A DNA stretch of 64,000 nucleotides, from assembly GCA_037479115.1 (NCBI GenBank), contig JBBFLK010000005.1, positions 62,001-126,000 of the forward strand, written 5' to 3'. Below, piece after piece: positions 26,747-35,067 of the stretch (position 1 is its first letter; each line of letters starts with the position of its first letter). The stretch is from Anaerohalosphaeraceae bacterium (GTDB lineage: Bacteria > Planctomycetota > Phycisphaerae > Sedimentisphaerales > Anaerohalosphaeraceae). A program made the position numbers and the translations under genes. Under the pieces are notes generated by a model. The model did not search any database, was not told the DNA's origin, and saw only the letters and a list, made by a program, of their open reading frames with translations.

Positions 26747-28141
26747 ATGACTTTGGAAAAGATTCTGGTCGTCGGCAGACAGCCGAACACACAGCAGGCA
26801 GCCAGACCTTTTGCAAAGAAACTTTATGCCGCCGATGAAACAGACGACGTGTGGGAACTTCTGGAGGCCGTCGAACCCAACCTCATCATTTTCGGCGAAG
26901 ACATTGAACGAACCGAGATTCTGCGAACCCTCCGGGCCTTCCGGCAGAGCAGCCTCCAACGACCCGTTCTGATTGCCGGCTCCATTAATTGCCCGGCGCT
27001 GGAAACCTATCTGAGCGAATACCAACACGCCGAGTGCGTTCTCAATATTGAAAATGCCGATGACTTCAGCCGGGCGGTCCAGCGGCTCCTTCTCCACCAG
27101 CAGGAATCCGCCTCCGACGCCCGCTTCTTCATGGAAGACTGTCCTTCCTCCGTTTCCATTGTCGGCAAAAGCCGGGCCATGATGCAGACCCTTCGGATGA
27201 TTCGGCTGGTGGCCCAGAGCAGCTGCAATCCGGTGCTGATTGTCGGCGAAACCGGCACCGGCAAGGAGCTGGCCGCCCGCGCCGTCCATATCCTCCGCAA
27301 CGGCAGCCAGCAGAAATTTGTCGCTATCAACTGTGCCGCCCTGACCGCCAACCTGCTCGAAAGCGAGCTTTTCGGACACACCAAGGGCTCCTTTACCAGC
27401 GCAGACCGTGATAAAATCGGCCTGCTCGAGCTGGCCGGAACCGGAACCGTTTTTCTCGATGAAATCAGCGAAATGCCCCTGGACCTGCAGGCCAAACTCC
27501 TGCGCGTCCTTCAGGAGCGCAAATTCCGCAAAGTCGGCGGTCTGGAGGAAATCGACTGCCGGGCAACCATCATCGCATCCAGCAATCGAAACCTGCTTCA
27601 GGAAGTAGAGGCCGGGCGATTCCGAAAAGACCTCTACTACCGGTTATGCGTCTGCCCCATCCCTCTGGCGCCGCTTCGGGCTGAATCGCGAAAAGACGAC
27701 ATCCTGCTCCTGGCCGAATACTTCATCCAGACCTCGACCATCTGCCCGGAAAAGAAAGGAAAAATCAAAGGCCTGACCTCCATGGCCGCCGAAATGCTCA
27801 CTCGATACCACTGGCCCGGCAATGTGCGGGAACTGAAAAACGTCATCGAACGAGCCATTCTCCTCGAATCCGCAGACCGAATCGGAACCAGCAGCCTCTG
27901 GCTGAATCCGGCCTTCTATTTCGACGCCGAACAGACGCAGGAAACATCCCCCGCTGTTCCCATCAAGGATTTTTCCCTCGAAAAAGCCGAGCGGGAACTG
28001 GTCAAAAAGGCTCTCGAAGAAGCGGGCTGGCAGAAAAGCCGGGCGGCCTCTCTGCTCGGCATCACCCGGGCTACCCTTTATGCAAAGGTCAAGCAGTACA
28101 ATCTTCAGGAACCGGAGAAAAAAACCCAGCCCGTCTCCTGA
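26747..28141 (+). CDS. FleQ-like sigma-54-dependent flagellar activator with degenerate receiver domain
   Basis: 464 residues: receiver-like domain (about 1-115), AAA+ domain (about 140-380) and Fis-type helix-turn-helix (GWQKSRAASLLGITRATLYA). Walker A is GETGTGKE near 167 and Walker B is GTVFLDEISEM. The receiver lacks the acidic pocket and the phosphoacceptor Asp (ILVVGRQP; LIIFGED), as in FleQ/FlrA, so phosphorylation is unlikely. The sigma-54-contacting loop reads GSFTSA near 213, not GAFTGA. It is divergent to the sigma-54-driven flgD operon and is its likely activator. The ATG at 26747 is preferred over a GTG two codons earlier. c-di-GMP control is possible by analogy with FleQ only. 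Confidence 0.85.
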   Translation: MTLEKILVVGRQPNTQQAARPFAKKLYAADETDDVWELLEAVEPNLIIFGEDIERTEILRTLRAFRQSSLQRPVLIAGSINCPALETYLSEYQHAECVLNIENADDFSRAVQRLLLHQQESASDARFFMEDCPSSVSIVGKSRAMMQTLRMIRLVAQSSCNPVLIVGETGTGKELAARAVHILRNGSQQKFVAINCAALTANLLESELFGHTKGSFTSADRDKIGLLELAGTGTVFLDEISEMPLDLQAKLLRVLQERKFRKVGGLEEIDCRATIIASSNRNLLQEVEAGRFRKDLYYRLCVCPIPLAPLRAESRKDDILLLAEYFIQTSTICPEKKGKIKGLTSMAAEMLTRYHWPGNVRELKNVIERAILLESADRIGTSSLWLNPAFYFDAEQTQETSPAVPIKDFSLEKAERELVKKALEEAGWQKSRAASLLGITRATLYAKVKQYNLQEPEKKTQPVS

Positions 28142-28174
28142 ACACACCGGCCGTCCGATTGCTCCGTCAAAAAA

Positions 28175-28630
28175 TCACTCTTCCTTCATCACTGACCACT
28201 GGATATCCGTAGCCGTGCTGCGGGCAATCCCCTCCAGGGCATACCGGGCTGTGCCGAAAGGAATCTGCCGGTCGCATCGAAGCCGAACAATCTTTCGGAC
28301 GTCTGCTTTTTGAGCCGCACGCCGGTCAATCATCTCCGCAATTACGGAAGGCAACCCCCGAAGGTCCGCGGCGTCGGCAGGCACCCCATCGACCTGGAAA
28401 AACACTTTTCCTTCTTTGTCTTGCCCCACAGTAACGGTGGCCAGTACCTCCTCCGCCGCCGGTTGAGCCGAACGAATCGACTCCGGTACCTGAACATCCG
28501 TTTTTTCAATACTGATAAACTGAAACACCAGCAGAAAAAAGATAATCAGCAGAAACACCACATCAATTATTGGTGTCAGGTCAGGCACACCAGACGGCTC
28601 GAATCGGTCGCTCTGCCAGGGACGGCTCAT
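28175..28630 (-). CDS. exbD: ExbD/TolR-family proton-channel subunit
   Basis: 151 residues with one N-terminal membrane helix containing the key Asp (DLTPIIDVVFLLIIFFLLVF) and a periplasmic C-terminal domain. ExbD/TolR pairs with ExbB/TolQ to convert proton flow into mechanical energy for TonB- or Tol-like partners. It is the last gene of a six-gene operon; its start overlaps the exbB stop (ATGA). No TonB or TolA gene is adjacent; the nearby membrane von Willebrand protein may be the energised partner. Confidence 0.88.
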   Translation of the reverse strand: MSRPWQSDRFEPSGVPDLTPIIDVVFLLIIFFLLVFQFISIEKTDVQVPESIRSAQPAAEEVLATVTVGQDKEGKVFFQVDGVPADAADLRGLPSVIAEMIDRRAAQKADVRKIVRLRCDRQIPFGTARYALEGIARSTATDIQWSVMKEE

Positions 28631-29406
28631 TCCTCCGCCTCAAACTCCAGTTCTACAGGCGATTCTTCCTCTTCTTCCGCACGGGGGCTGTCTTGGGGAA
28701 CAGGCGCCGCCGGACTTTTTCGGTGAATCCCGTCAGAAAGACCCCGGAAACATCCCATTTCCGCCAGCCGATCCAGCAGTCCTTCCATTTCCACACAGGC
28801 CTGACTGACCAGGGTTTCAATTCGGTTCCGGAAAAACCCATGCAGGAGCAGCGCCGGAATCGCCGTCAAAAGCCCCCAGAACGTGGTCACCAGCGCCACC
28901 GAGATAGACTCCGCCAGCTGGTCCGGACGCGGCTGTCCTCCCGACGAGCCCAATAGGGTAAACGCCTGAATCATCCCGAAAACCGTCCCGAAAAGCCCAA
29001 CCATCGGCGCTGCCGTGCCGATTAAATGGCATCCCTCCGCCCGCCGCAGCAGCGACAGTCCCTGCTGACGCAGACTGTCCGACGCCGCCTCGCGCATCAG
29101 ACTCATCTCAAAACCCTTCCGACGCCCGGCGGACAGAGCCCGAACCACGGCACAGCCGAGAAAATCCGAAGCATGTTTCAGCCGGCTTTCCAGCCCAGAG
29201 AGTCCGTACCGCCCTGCCAGGGCGGCAATCTGAGCGGCACGACCGGCCGGCAGCAGACTCTTTCGGCGAACACGAATCCCCAAATCCAGCCCGAGGGCCG
29301 CCATCGCCGCCGACATCGGCAGCAGCACAAACCACACAATCGGCCCGCCGGCCAGAAAAAAACGCTCAAACCATGAACTGCCTGTTATCCCGATTTCCGC
29401 CGTCAT
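28627..29406 (-). CDS. exbB: ExbB/TolQ-family proton-channel subunit
   Basis: 259 residues with three predicted membrane helices: near 19-40 (GGPIVWFVLLPMSAAMAALG), near 130-155 (IGTAAPMVGLFGTVFGMIQA) and near 175-195 (LVTTFWGLLTAIPALLLHGF). The GTAAPxxGLxGTV motif and TTxxGLxxAIPA are the MotA/TolQ/ExbB signature. The C-terminal 40 residues are acidic and probably cytoplasmic. It forms the inner-membrane channel with the ExbD encoded next. It lies 9 bases after the von Willebrand gene. Confidence 0.92.
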   Translation of the reverse strand: MTAEIGITGSSWFERFFLAGGPIVWFVLLPMSAAMAALGLDLGIRVRRKSLLPAGRAAQIAALAGRYGLSGLESRLKHASDFLGCAVVRALSAGRRKGFEMSLMREAASDSLRQQGLSLLRRAEGCHLIGTAAPMVGLFGTVFGMIQAFTLLGSSGGQPRPDQLAESISVALVTTFWGLLTAIPALLLHGFFRNRIETLVSQACVEMEGLLDRLAEMGCFRGLSDGIHRKSPAAPVPQDSPRAEEEEESPVELEFEAEE

Positions 29407-29415
29407 CCTGATTTC

Positions 29416-30339
29416 CTAATCCGCCCCTTCCGGTTCATAGTCCACACACGTAAAAGAGCCCCCGCTTTGCGCCGCAATCGTCCGAAGGACCTCTCGGTCC
29501 GCAGCAGATGCCCAGAATGCAATCGTATGAATCACTGACTGCGGGGCCAGTTTCGTTCGAAGCTCTTGAACCCGCTCCGCCAGATGAGCCGTTCCTTCCG
29601 GGGTCAAGTCGAACCCATCTGTCAGGAAATAAATCAAATCCGGACCCCGCCCGTCCGCCGTTTTCAGCATCATCGCACGGGCCAGGGCAGGCAAGGCGTC
29701 CGCCCGCCCCTCCGGACGAATCGACTCCACCAGCCGAAACGCCTCCTGCTTAAAGGCCGGAACAGCCCGACGAAGCTCTCCCGCACCGGTTTCCCACATC
29801 CGGCCGCCGCCCCCGAAAAAAAGCACCGAAAAAAACTGGTCCGGCGTCAGACGGGATACGGCCTCCGTCAGCTGCCGACGCACCAGACCCATCCGCCCGA
29901 ACATACTTCCGGAGCAGTCCACGACAAAACAGATACGCTCCGCCGAACAGCGGGCCCCAAAAAATGTAACGGATGGTCCCGTCAACTCCTCTGAAAGACG
30001 GGAGGGAATACTCGCAGCAGGCAGTTCCAGCCCCGACGAATGAACCGACGGGGCTTCCATCCGCTCCAAAGACGGCCGTACCCGCTCCGTCATCAGCGGC
30101 TTGATTTGGGGCTTGGGAAAAGTCGGCTCCGGCATCCGCAGCCGGGCAGCCGTTTCCGATACCGAAAAACTTTCGCTCGCAGAGTCCGCCGTCCCGCCGC
30201 CGGAGGGGAAATGAACAAAGGCCAAAGCCCCCAGACAGACCGCATGAAGCGCCGCCGAAAGAAGCCAGCATCCCAGTCCACCCAACCGACCAGCGGCCCC
30301 AACGCTCTTTCCGGTTTTTTCACCCACCGTACCGCTCAA
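29416..30339 (-). CDS. Membrane-anchored von Willebrand factor type A protein, TonB-like layout
   Basis: 307 residues. An N-terminal membrane helix (near 22-43, CWLLSAALHAVCLGALAFVH) is followed by a Pro-rich segment with PEPTFPKPQIKP, then a VWA domain (about 130-300). The MIDAS site is intact: FVVDCSGSM (DxSxS) and YFLTDGFD. Anchor, Pro-rich spacer and C-terminal periplasmic domain mimic TonB, and the next genes are exbB and exbD, so it may transmit proton-driven force to the envelope. That is inference. The start is a TTG overlapping the upstream stop, with GGAGG very close; a GTG four codons later is possible. Confidence 0.75.
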   Translation of the reverse strand: MSGTVGEKTGKSVGAAGRLGGLGCWLLSAALHAVCLGALAFVHFPSGGGTADSASESFSVSETAARLRMPEPTFPKPQIKPLMTERVRPSLERMEAPSVHSSGLELPAASIPSRLSEELTGPSVTFFGARCSAERICFVVDCSGSMFGRMGLVRRQLTEAVSRLTPDQFFSVLFFGGGGRMWETGAGELRRAVPAFKQEAFRLVESIRPEGRADALPALARAMMLKTADGRGPDLIYFLTDGFDLTPEGTAHLAERVQELRTKLAPQSVIHTIAFWASAADREVLRTIAAQSGGSFTCVDYEPEGAD

Positions 30340-31457
30340 TCCTCCACACGCACCAGCGACTGGCCGGCAAACAGAAGATTATACACCTCAATCACATCTC
30401 CGTTATGCAGACGAATACACCCCCGAGACGACTGGGTCCCGATCGTTTCCGGCTCTTTGGTCCCGTGAATCGCAAACCCGGTTCGCCCCTTCGCTTCGCC
30501 TTCCAGCCCCTCCAGACCAATCCATCGGGAGCCCAGCGGATAATCCGGGTCCGTCGCCACATACCGACGGCCTGTATCCGGGTCCGTCCAGGGCGGCTGA
30601 ATCATCTTGTCATTCGGTTTAACCCGCCAAAGCCCCCGCGGCGTCTCATGGCCGGGCGTCCCCAGCCCTACCCGATAGGTTTTGATGTACTGATTTTGGA
30701 GAAACAAATCCATTGTGTACCGTTTGCGGCTGATGACTGCATGAAACGGACCCCGAATCACCTTAATCCGCTGACCCGCCTGAAGACTTTCCGCCCTGCG
30801 AATCCCGTTTATCTCCATCAAAATCTCATACGGAACCTTATAGGTATTGGCTATCCTGGTCAGCAAATCCCCCGGCTGGACCTGGTACCACTCGGTCAGA
30901 GTATCCCCTTCCAGCACTTCGCGGCTGAAGAGCCATCGGCCGGCCAGCAGAGACAGCTGACGCTTAATTTCATCCCGAAGCACCTCACTCATCGGTTTCT
31001 GGAGGGCCTCATTCAGAAAATCCCGAGCCGCTATAATTTTCCCGGTTTTTCGGGCCTCCACGGCCTTCTCAATCAAAGCTTGAATTTCCGGACTGGCGGC
31101 CTGTGCTACCGCAGCAGCCCCGACAGAACCGCCCGTTTCCGCCTGTTCGGGCTGCGGCTGCGGTTTCTCCGCCGGCGAAGAAGACGGCGCCGAAGCCGAA
31201 GAAGGGGCTGAAGACGGGGCAGATGGAATCTCTACCGCCGGCGGCTCCGGACGCGACGGGGCCGACGGGGCTATCTCCGACAAGGAAACCTTCGGGATTT
31301 CTCCCTCCGAAACCCCGGAGGCTGACGCCTTTTTCTTGCGGAGCTGAATCAGAATGACCAGCCCGGCAATCAAAAGCATCAGAACAATCGCAATCAGACG
31401 ATTCCGGCGGGCAGCCTCGCTGCCCGTCCCATACGGTCGATATTTTCCTTTAGCCAA
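30336..31457 (-). CDS. Membrane-anchored LysM L,D-transpeptidase
   Basis: 373 residues. A membrane helix lies at 21-38, a Ser/Pro/Ala-rich linker at 44-125, a helical hairpin at about 122-180, a LysM domain at about 189-234 (YQVQPGDLLTRIANTYKVPY) and a YkuD catalytic domain at about 237-372. The active-site motif is complete: HGT at 331 and SSRGCIRLHNGD with Cys347. Such enzymes form 3-3 peptidoglycan crosslinks or attach proteins to the wall from the periplasm. The start is TTG with GGGAGGA seven bases upstream. It overlaps both neighbours, in operon with the ExbB/ExbD/VWA genes. Confidence 0.92.
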   Translation of the reverse strand: MAKGKYRPYGTGSEAARRNRLIAIVLMLLIAGLVILIQLRKKKASASGVSEGEIPKVSLSEIAPSAPSRPEPPAVEIPSAPSSAPSSASAPSSSPAEKPQPQPEQAETGGSVGAAAVAQAASPEIQALIEKAVEARKTGKIIAARDFLNEALQKPMSEVLRDEIKRQLSLLAGRWLFSREVLEGDTLTEWYQVQPGDLLTRIANTYKVPYEILMEINGIRRAESLQAGQRIKVIRGPFHAVISRKRYTMDLFLQNQYIKTYRVGLGTPGHETPRGLWRVKPNDKMIQPPWTDPDTGRRYVATDPDYPLGSRWIGLEGLEGEAKGRTGFAIHGTKEPETIGTQSSRGCIRLHNGDVIEVYNLLFAGQSLVRVED

Positions 31458-32049
31458 ATGATTGTCCTCCCGATTGGGTTCGCTTCCGACACAAAAGAAT
31501 TCCTGTTTCTGTTACTACGGCATCCACCGGCTCATCGTCCGGGCCGGCTGGAACCGCCTCGACAACCTGAAAAGAAAAAGCCAGCGCCCATCGAACCGCT
31601 GACAGCCCCGGGCTCTTGAAAAACCGGTCATAATACGCCCCGCCCCGTCCCAGCCGATTCCCCTGCGCATCAAACGCCAGCCCCGGCGTCAACACCAAAT
31701 CAATCTCCTCATACGGCACCGGTACCCCGCCCGTCGGATTCCGAAGCCCTTTCTGCCCCGTCTCCAACCCGCTGTCCAGCGACTGAATCTCCACGGGAAT
31801 CATATGCCGCTGGGCCCAGGAGATTTTCGGCACAGCCACCGATTTGCCCTGACGCCAGGCCCCGAGAATAATCGGCGTCGTATCCACCTCATGCGGCATC
31901 GATAAAAACGCCATCACAACCGATGCCTTCCGAAACACATCCGACTCCATTACCCATCGGCAGACCAGGCGGCTTTTCTCCATTCGTTCCTCATCCGACA
32001 AGGCGGCCAGACGCCGTCGTATCTGTTCCCGAAGCTCTGATTTAGTCAT
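31450..32049 (-). CDS. 5-formyltetrahydrofolate cyclo-ligase
   Basis: 199 residues from the ATG at 32047-32049 (MTKSELREQIRRRLAALSDE); the frame to 32109 overlaps rarA and is rejected. The signature VLTPGLAFDAQGNRLGRGGA, followed by YYDRF, is the ATP/folate-binding region of the family. The enzyme converts 5-formyl-THF to 5,10-methenyl-THF with ATP in the cytosol. It overlaps the end of rarA by 8 bases and the L,D-transpeptidase start by 8. Confidence 0.93.
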   Translation of the reverse strand: MTKSELREQIRRRLAALSDEERMEKSRLVCRWVMESDVFRKASVVMAFLSMPHEVDTTPIILGAWRQGKSVAVPKISWAQRHMIPVEIQSLDSGLETGQKGLRNPTGGVPVPYEEIDLVLTPGLAFDAQGNRLGRGGAYYDRFFKSPGLSAVRWALAFSFQVVEAVPAGPDDEPVDAVVTETGILLCRKRTQSGGQSFG

Positions 32050-33445
32050 CCGCTTTCCGCTCGGCTTTTTCCGGATTCCCTTTTTTACCGTCCTTTTGCA
32101 TACGGGCAACTGATTTTTTCAGCTTTTCCAGATACTCTTTGATGCTTTTTTCCCGTCCGATATCCTTCGGAACATAATAAGGTTTCTCCAGCGGTCGGCC
32201 CAAATAATCCTGCTCGACATACCCCGACGGACTGTCGTGCGGATATCGATACCCAATCCCAAATCCGAGTTTTTTGGCTCCTTCATAGTGCGAATCCCGC
32301 AAATGCATCGGAACCGGAATCGTCTGCCCCGACTGGACATCCGAAACCGCTGACCAAATCGCCTTCGCACAGGCATTCGATTTGGGGGCGCAGGCAATAT
32401 AAATCGCCGCCTGAGCCAGGGCCAGCTGGGCCTCCGGCATCCCCACAAACTCCGCTATCTGCAGCGCCGAAGCTGCCAAAACCGTCGCCAGGGGGTCCGC
32501 ATTCCCGACATCCTCCGCCGCACAAACCGCAATCCGACGGGCGATAAACCGCGGGTCTTCCCCGCCTGCTATCATCCGAGCCAGCCAGTACACCGTCGCA
32601 TCCGGGTCTGACCCTCGCATCGACTTCTGCAAAGCACTGGCCAAATCATAGTGCGTATCTCCGGTCCCGTCATAAACCATCGACTTGCCGGGCATCGATT
32701 CCCGAACGGTTTGGTAATCTATACGAATCCGTCCCTGTGCGTTCTGCTTTTTTTGCGACAAAACCGCCACTTCAAGCGCCGTCAGAGCCTTTCGGGCATC
32801 TCCATCGCTCATTACGGCCAAGAACTCCAGCGCCGCCGGTTCGACCTCCAGCGGCAGGGCTCCATAGCCCCTCTGTTCATCCTTCAGAGCCCGCGTTAAA
32901 ATAGATAAAATATCCTCCTTCTTCAGCGGCTCAAAGGTGAAAATTGTACTGCGGCTGATTAACGGAGAATTCACAGAAAAAAACGGATTTTCCGTCGTGG
33001 CCCCTATCAGCGTCAAAACCCCGTTTTCAACATCATCCAGAAGGACATCCTGTTGAGCCCGGTTAAAACGGTGAATTTCGTCGATAAACAGAAGGGTTTT
33101 CTGCCGCTTTTCAATCAGCCGGTCTTTGGCTTTCTCGATAATCTCCCGAACATCCTTTACAGAAGCCGCCGGCGCACTGAGATAATGAAAAGCCGCTTCA
33201 ATCCGTCCGGCAATAATCTGGGCCAGCGTCGTCTTGCCGCAGCCGGGAGGCCCGTAAAATATCAAACTCGTAATCGTCCCGCCCTCGAGCATCCGGCGAA
33301 GCAATTTTCCGGGTCCTACAAAATGTTCCTGGCCGGCAAACTCCTCTAAGGTCCTCGGCCGCATCCGGACCGCAAGCGGCGCATGAGCACTCAAAGCTTC
33401 CTTCTCTGAGCCGGAAAATAAGGATTCCGCCTGTCCCTTTCTCAT
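32042..33445 (-). CDS. rarA: RarA/MgsA replication-associated recombination AAA ATPase
   Basis: 467 residues. Walker A is YGPPGCGKTTLAQIIAG near 65, Walker [11 protein letters not shown], sensor 1 GATTENPFFSVNSPL. The MgsA C-terminal tetramerisation domain follows (DPDATVYWLARMIAGGEDPR; CAAEDVGNADPLA; KSNACAKAIWSA). It acts at stalled replication forks with clamp loader and RecA. A short basic tail (KKSVARMQKDGKKGNPEKAE) ends the protein. It is the first gene of the six-gene operon; a palindrome lies directly before its start codon. Confidence 0.95.
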   Translation of the reverse strand: MRKGQAESLFSGSEKEALSAHAPLAVRMRPRTLEEFAGQEHFVGPGKLLRRMLEGGTITSLIFYGPPGCGKTTLAQIIAGRIEAAFHYLSAPAASVKDVREIIEKAKDRLIEKRQKTLLFIDEIHRFNRAQQDVLLDDVENGVLTLIGATTENPFFSVNSPLISRSTIFTFEPLKKEDILSILTRALKDEQRGYGALPLEVEPAALEFLAVMSDGDARKALTALEVAVLSQKKQNAQGRIRIDYQTVRESMPGKSMVYDGTGDTHYDLASALQKSMRGSDPDATVYWLARMIAGGEDPRFIARRIAVCAAEDVGNADPLATVLAASALQIAEFVGMPEAQLALAQAAIYIACAPKSNACAKAIWSAVSDVQSGQTIPVPMHLRDSHYEGAKKLGFGIGYRYPHDSPSGYVEQDYLGRPLEKPYYVPKDIGREKSIKEYLEKLKKSVARMQKDGKKGNPEKAERKADD

Positions 33446-33448
33446 AGC

Positions 33449-33465
33449 TTCCGATTATATCGGAA
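33449..33465 (-). promoter_or_regulatory. Palindrome overlapping a -10 box directly upstream of rarA
   Basis: TTCCGATTATATCGGAA is a perfect 7-3-7 palindrome 3 bases from the rarA ATG. On the minus strand it contains TATAAT, with TAGACT 16 bases upstream as a weak -35. Transcription would then start within a few bases of the ATG, giving a nearly leaderless message. It may equally be an operator or a hairpin that hides the ribosome site. Confidence 0.45.
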
Positions 33466-33478
33466 ACAGAGAAAAAGT

Positions 33479-33527
33479 CTATTTTCTTTCATCCGAACGG
33501 GCAAGGAGAACCTGAAAGAAAAAATAG
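33479..33527. terminator. AT-rich inverted repeat between rarA and the GGDEF gene
   Basis: CTATTTTCTTTCA (33479-33491) pairs with TGAAAGAAAAAATAG (33513-33527) apart from a two-base bulge. It lies 15 bases after the stop of the minus-strand GGDEF gene. It could act as its terminator, although the stem is AT-rich. Confidence 0.4.
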
Positions 33528-33541
33528 AGAACTTGGGTTAT

Positions 33542-34615
33542 TTAGGCGGTTGCAGCGGAAGCAAAAACTTTCACGCGTCCTTTCCCGGCCTGTTTGGCGG
33601 CATACAGCGCCTGGTCAGTCGCTTTGGTTACATCACTCATGCAGCTGTCCGGGGAATACTGCCCGACGCCGACACTGATGGAAAGACTGATACGATGCCC
33701 CTCCCAGACCATTGGGGTGCTCTTGACCATCTCCACCATTCGTTCCGCCACAACCACCGCGTCTTCCAGCGACGTATTCGGCAAAATCACAGCAAACTCA
33801 TCACCCCCATAGCGAGCCGCAATATCGATTTGGCGAATGCAGGCACTGATTCGCCGGGCAATCTGTTTGATGGCCATATCCCCTGCTTTATGACCGTAAT
33901 TGTCATTTATCGGCTTCAGATTGTCCACATCCGCCATAATGATGGACAGGTTTGTGCTGTACCGCTGCGCCCGGCGAAGCTCGATTTCCAGCTGTTCATA
34001 AAACGTCCGGTGATTCAGCATTCCCGTCAGACCGTCCGTTTTGGCCTGCCGCTGTGTCTTCTCAAACAAATGAATATTCCCAATCGAGGCGCCAATCAAA
34101 TGACGAAACAGCTCCACAATGGCAATATCATCCGAAGTAAAACTGCCGCCCCCGATTTTTTCGCTGAAATTCAAAACCCCCACCACTCGGCCGTGGCAGA
34201 CCAGCGGGGCTATGATGCAGCTTCGCCCCTTGTAATTGCCGGAAAACTGACGAAGCGTACCGCTGATTTGAGGTCCCCGAAGCGATTCCTCCCCGTCCAC
34301 CACCAGCAATTCCCGGCTCCGAATCGCCGCCACCATCGGCGAAGGCGGATTTTGATTCAGCGATACAATATTATTAATCAGAAACGGATGATTATTCTTT
34401 TCCAGATGCAGAATATCGCTGCTTTCATCCAGAATATACAAGGAAGCCAGTTTGGCCCCTATCAGACGGGGAATTTCCGTCACACACAAATCGGCAATTC
34501 GTTTGACATCCAGACAGTTTATCTGTTTGGCAAGAGGGGTAATCGTCACCAAACGGCATTCCCCGGCTGAACACAAACGCTCCGACGGTTTGGGTTGTTC
34601 CTGCTCTTTGGTCAT
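33542..34615 (-). CDS. GAF-GGDEF diguanylate cyclase
   Basis: 357 residues. A GAF sensor domain spans about 33-185 and a GGDEF domain about 190-355. The active site YGGDEF at 269-274 is intact, and an RxxD inhibitory site (RQID, 261-264) has the standard spacing, so product inhibition is expected. There are no membrane segments. The enzyme makes c-di-GMP from two GTP. A sigma-28-like promoter upstream and the flagellar regulators next door suggest a link to motility, perhaps through the PilZ protein at 22912. The ligand of the GAF domain is unknown. Confidence 0.93.
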   Translation of the reverse strand: MTKEQEQPKPSERLCSAGECRLVTITPLAKQINCLDVKRIADLCVTEIPRLIGAKLASLYILDESSDILHLEKNNHPFLINNIVSLNQNPPSPMVAAIRSRELLVVDGEESLRGPQISGTLRQFSGNYKGRSCIIAPLVCHGRVVGVLNFSEKIGGGSFTSDDIAIVELFRHLIGASIGNIHLFEKTQRQAKTDGLTGMLNHRTFYEQLEIELRRAQRYSTNLSIIMADVDNLKPINDNYGHKAGDMAIKQIARRISACIRQIDIAARYGGDEFAVILPNTSLEDAVVVAERMVEMVKSTPMVWEGHRISLSISVGVGQYSPDSCMSDVTKATDQALYAAKQAGKGRVKVFASAATA

Positions 34616-34672
34616 AGGTCCTTTTCTTGCCTTCTCCGAAAAAAACTTCCCGTTGCAAAAGTTGTCGTTTTT

Positions 34673-34699
34673 ATATCGGTACTCCCGGACGGCAGGTTA
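34673..34699 (-). promoter_or_regulatory. Sigma-28-like promoter for the GGDEF gene
   Basis: Minus strand: TAAC, 15 bases, ACCGATAT. Compared with TAAA-N15-GCCGATAA this is three of four and six of eight matches with the exact spacer. It lies about 58 bases upstream of the diguanylate cyclase ATG. It is weaker than the fliD and fliA sites. Confidence 0.45.
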
Positions 34700-34948
34700 A
34701 CCACAGACAAAAAAGAAAATTCGAAGGATATCCGCAGAGCATACTCGCGAAACCGCAAATATTATCGGCCCTTCCCAAAAAGGCCTAAACTTTCTTTGCC
34801 GGATGAACTAAACCGGGAAGAACCTGAGCCGTTCTTCGAAATCACTGAAATTTTTTCCGCTCGCAACTCCATTGCCGAAACAGAGTTATCATTCCCGCAA
34901 AAAAAATCTTTAAAAATTTTCATTTTTTTCTCGACAATAAGAAAGAAA

Positions 34949-34980
34949 TGTATTTTACATTTTGTAAAACGTAAAATGCA
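34949..34980. promoter_or_regulatory. Inverted repeat upstream of the MerR-type gene, likely operator
   Basis: TGTATTTTAC and GTAAAATGCA form a 10-base inverted repeat with one mismatch around a 12-base spacer, which itself contains TTTTGTAAAA. The site is about 90 bases upstream of the MerR-type start. MerR proteins bind such dyads in their own promoters, so autoregulation is a fair guess. Confidence 0.45.
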
Positions 34981-35067
34981 TTGAGCCGCCTGGCCCGTCG
35001 GCGATGGGTCAGGAAAAAACAAAGAAACCGGAACCGTAAGCACAGACTGATACTAATACAGCTTGAT

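Larger units (their letters stand above)
34616..35067. other. 452-base divergent intergenic region between the GGDEF gene and the MerR gene
   Basis: The region is AT-rich, above all at 34900-34980. It holds the sigma-28-like promoter for the GGDEF gene (34673-34699) and a 10-base inverted repeat before the MerR gene (34949-34980). Short frames read across it but lack coding character and ribosome sites. Confidence 0.5.

Noticed and set aside
26721-26750. Nine-codon leader frame (MNRSVSKCI) whose stop overlaps the start of the FleQ-like gene
   Set aside because: The ribosome site GAGG touches its ATG, so efficient initiation is unlikely; a chance frame cannot be excluded.
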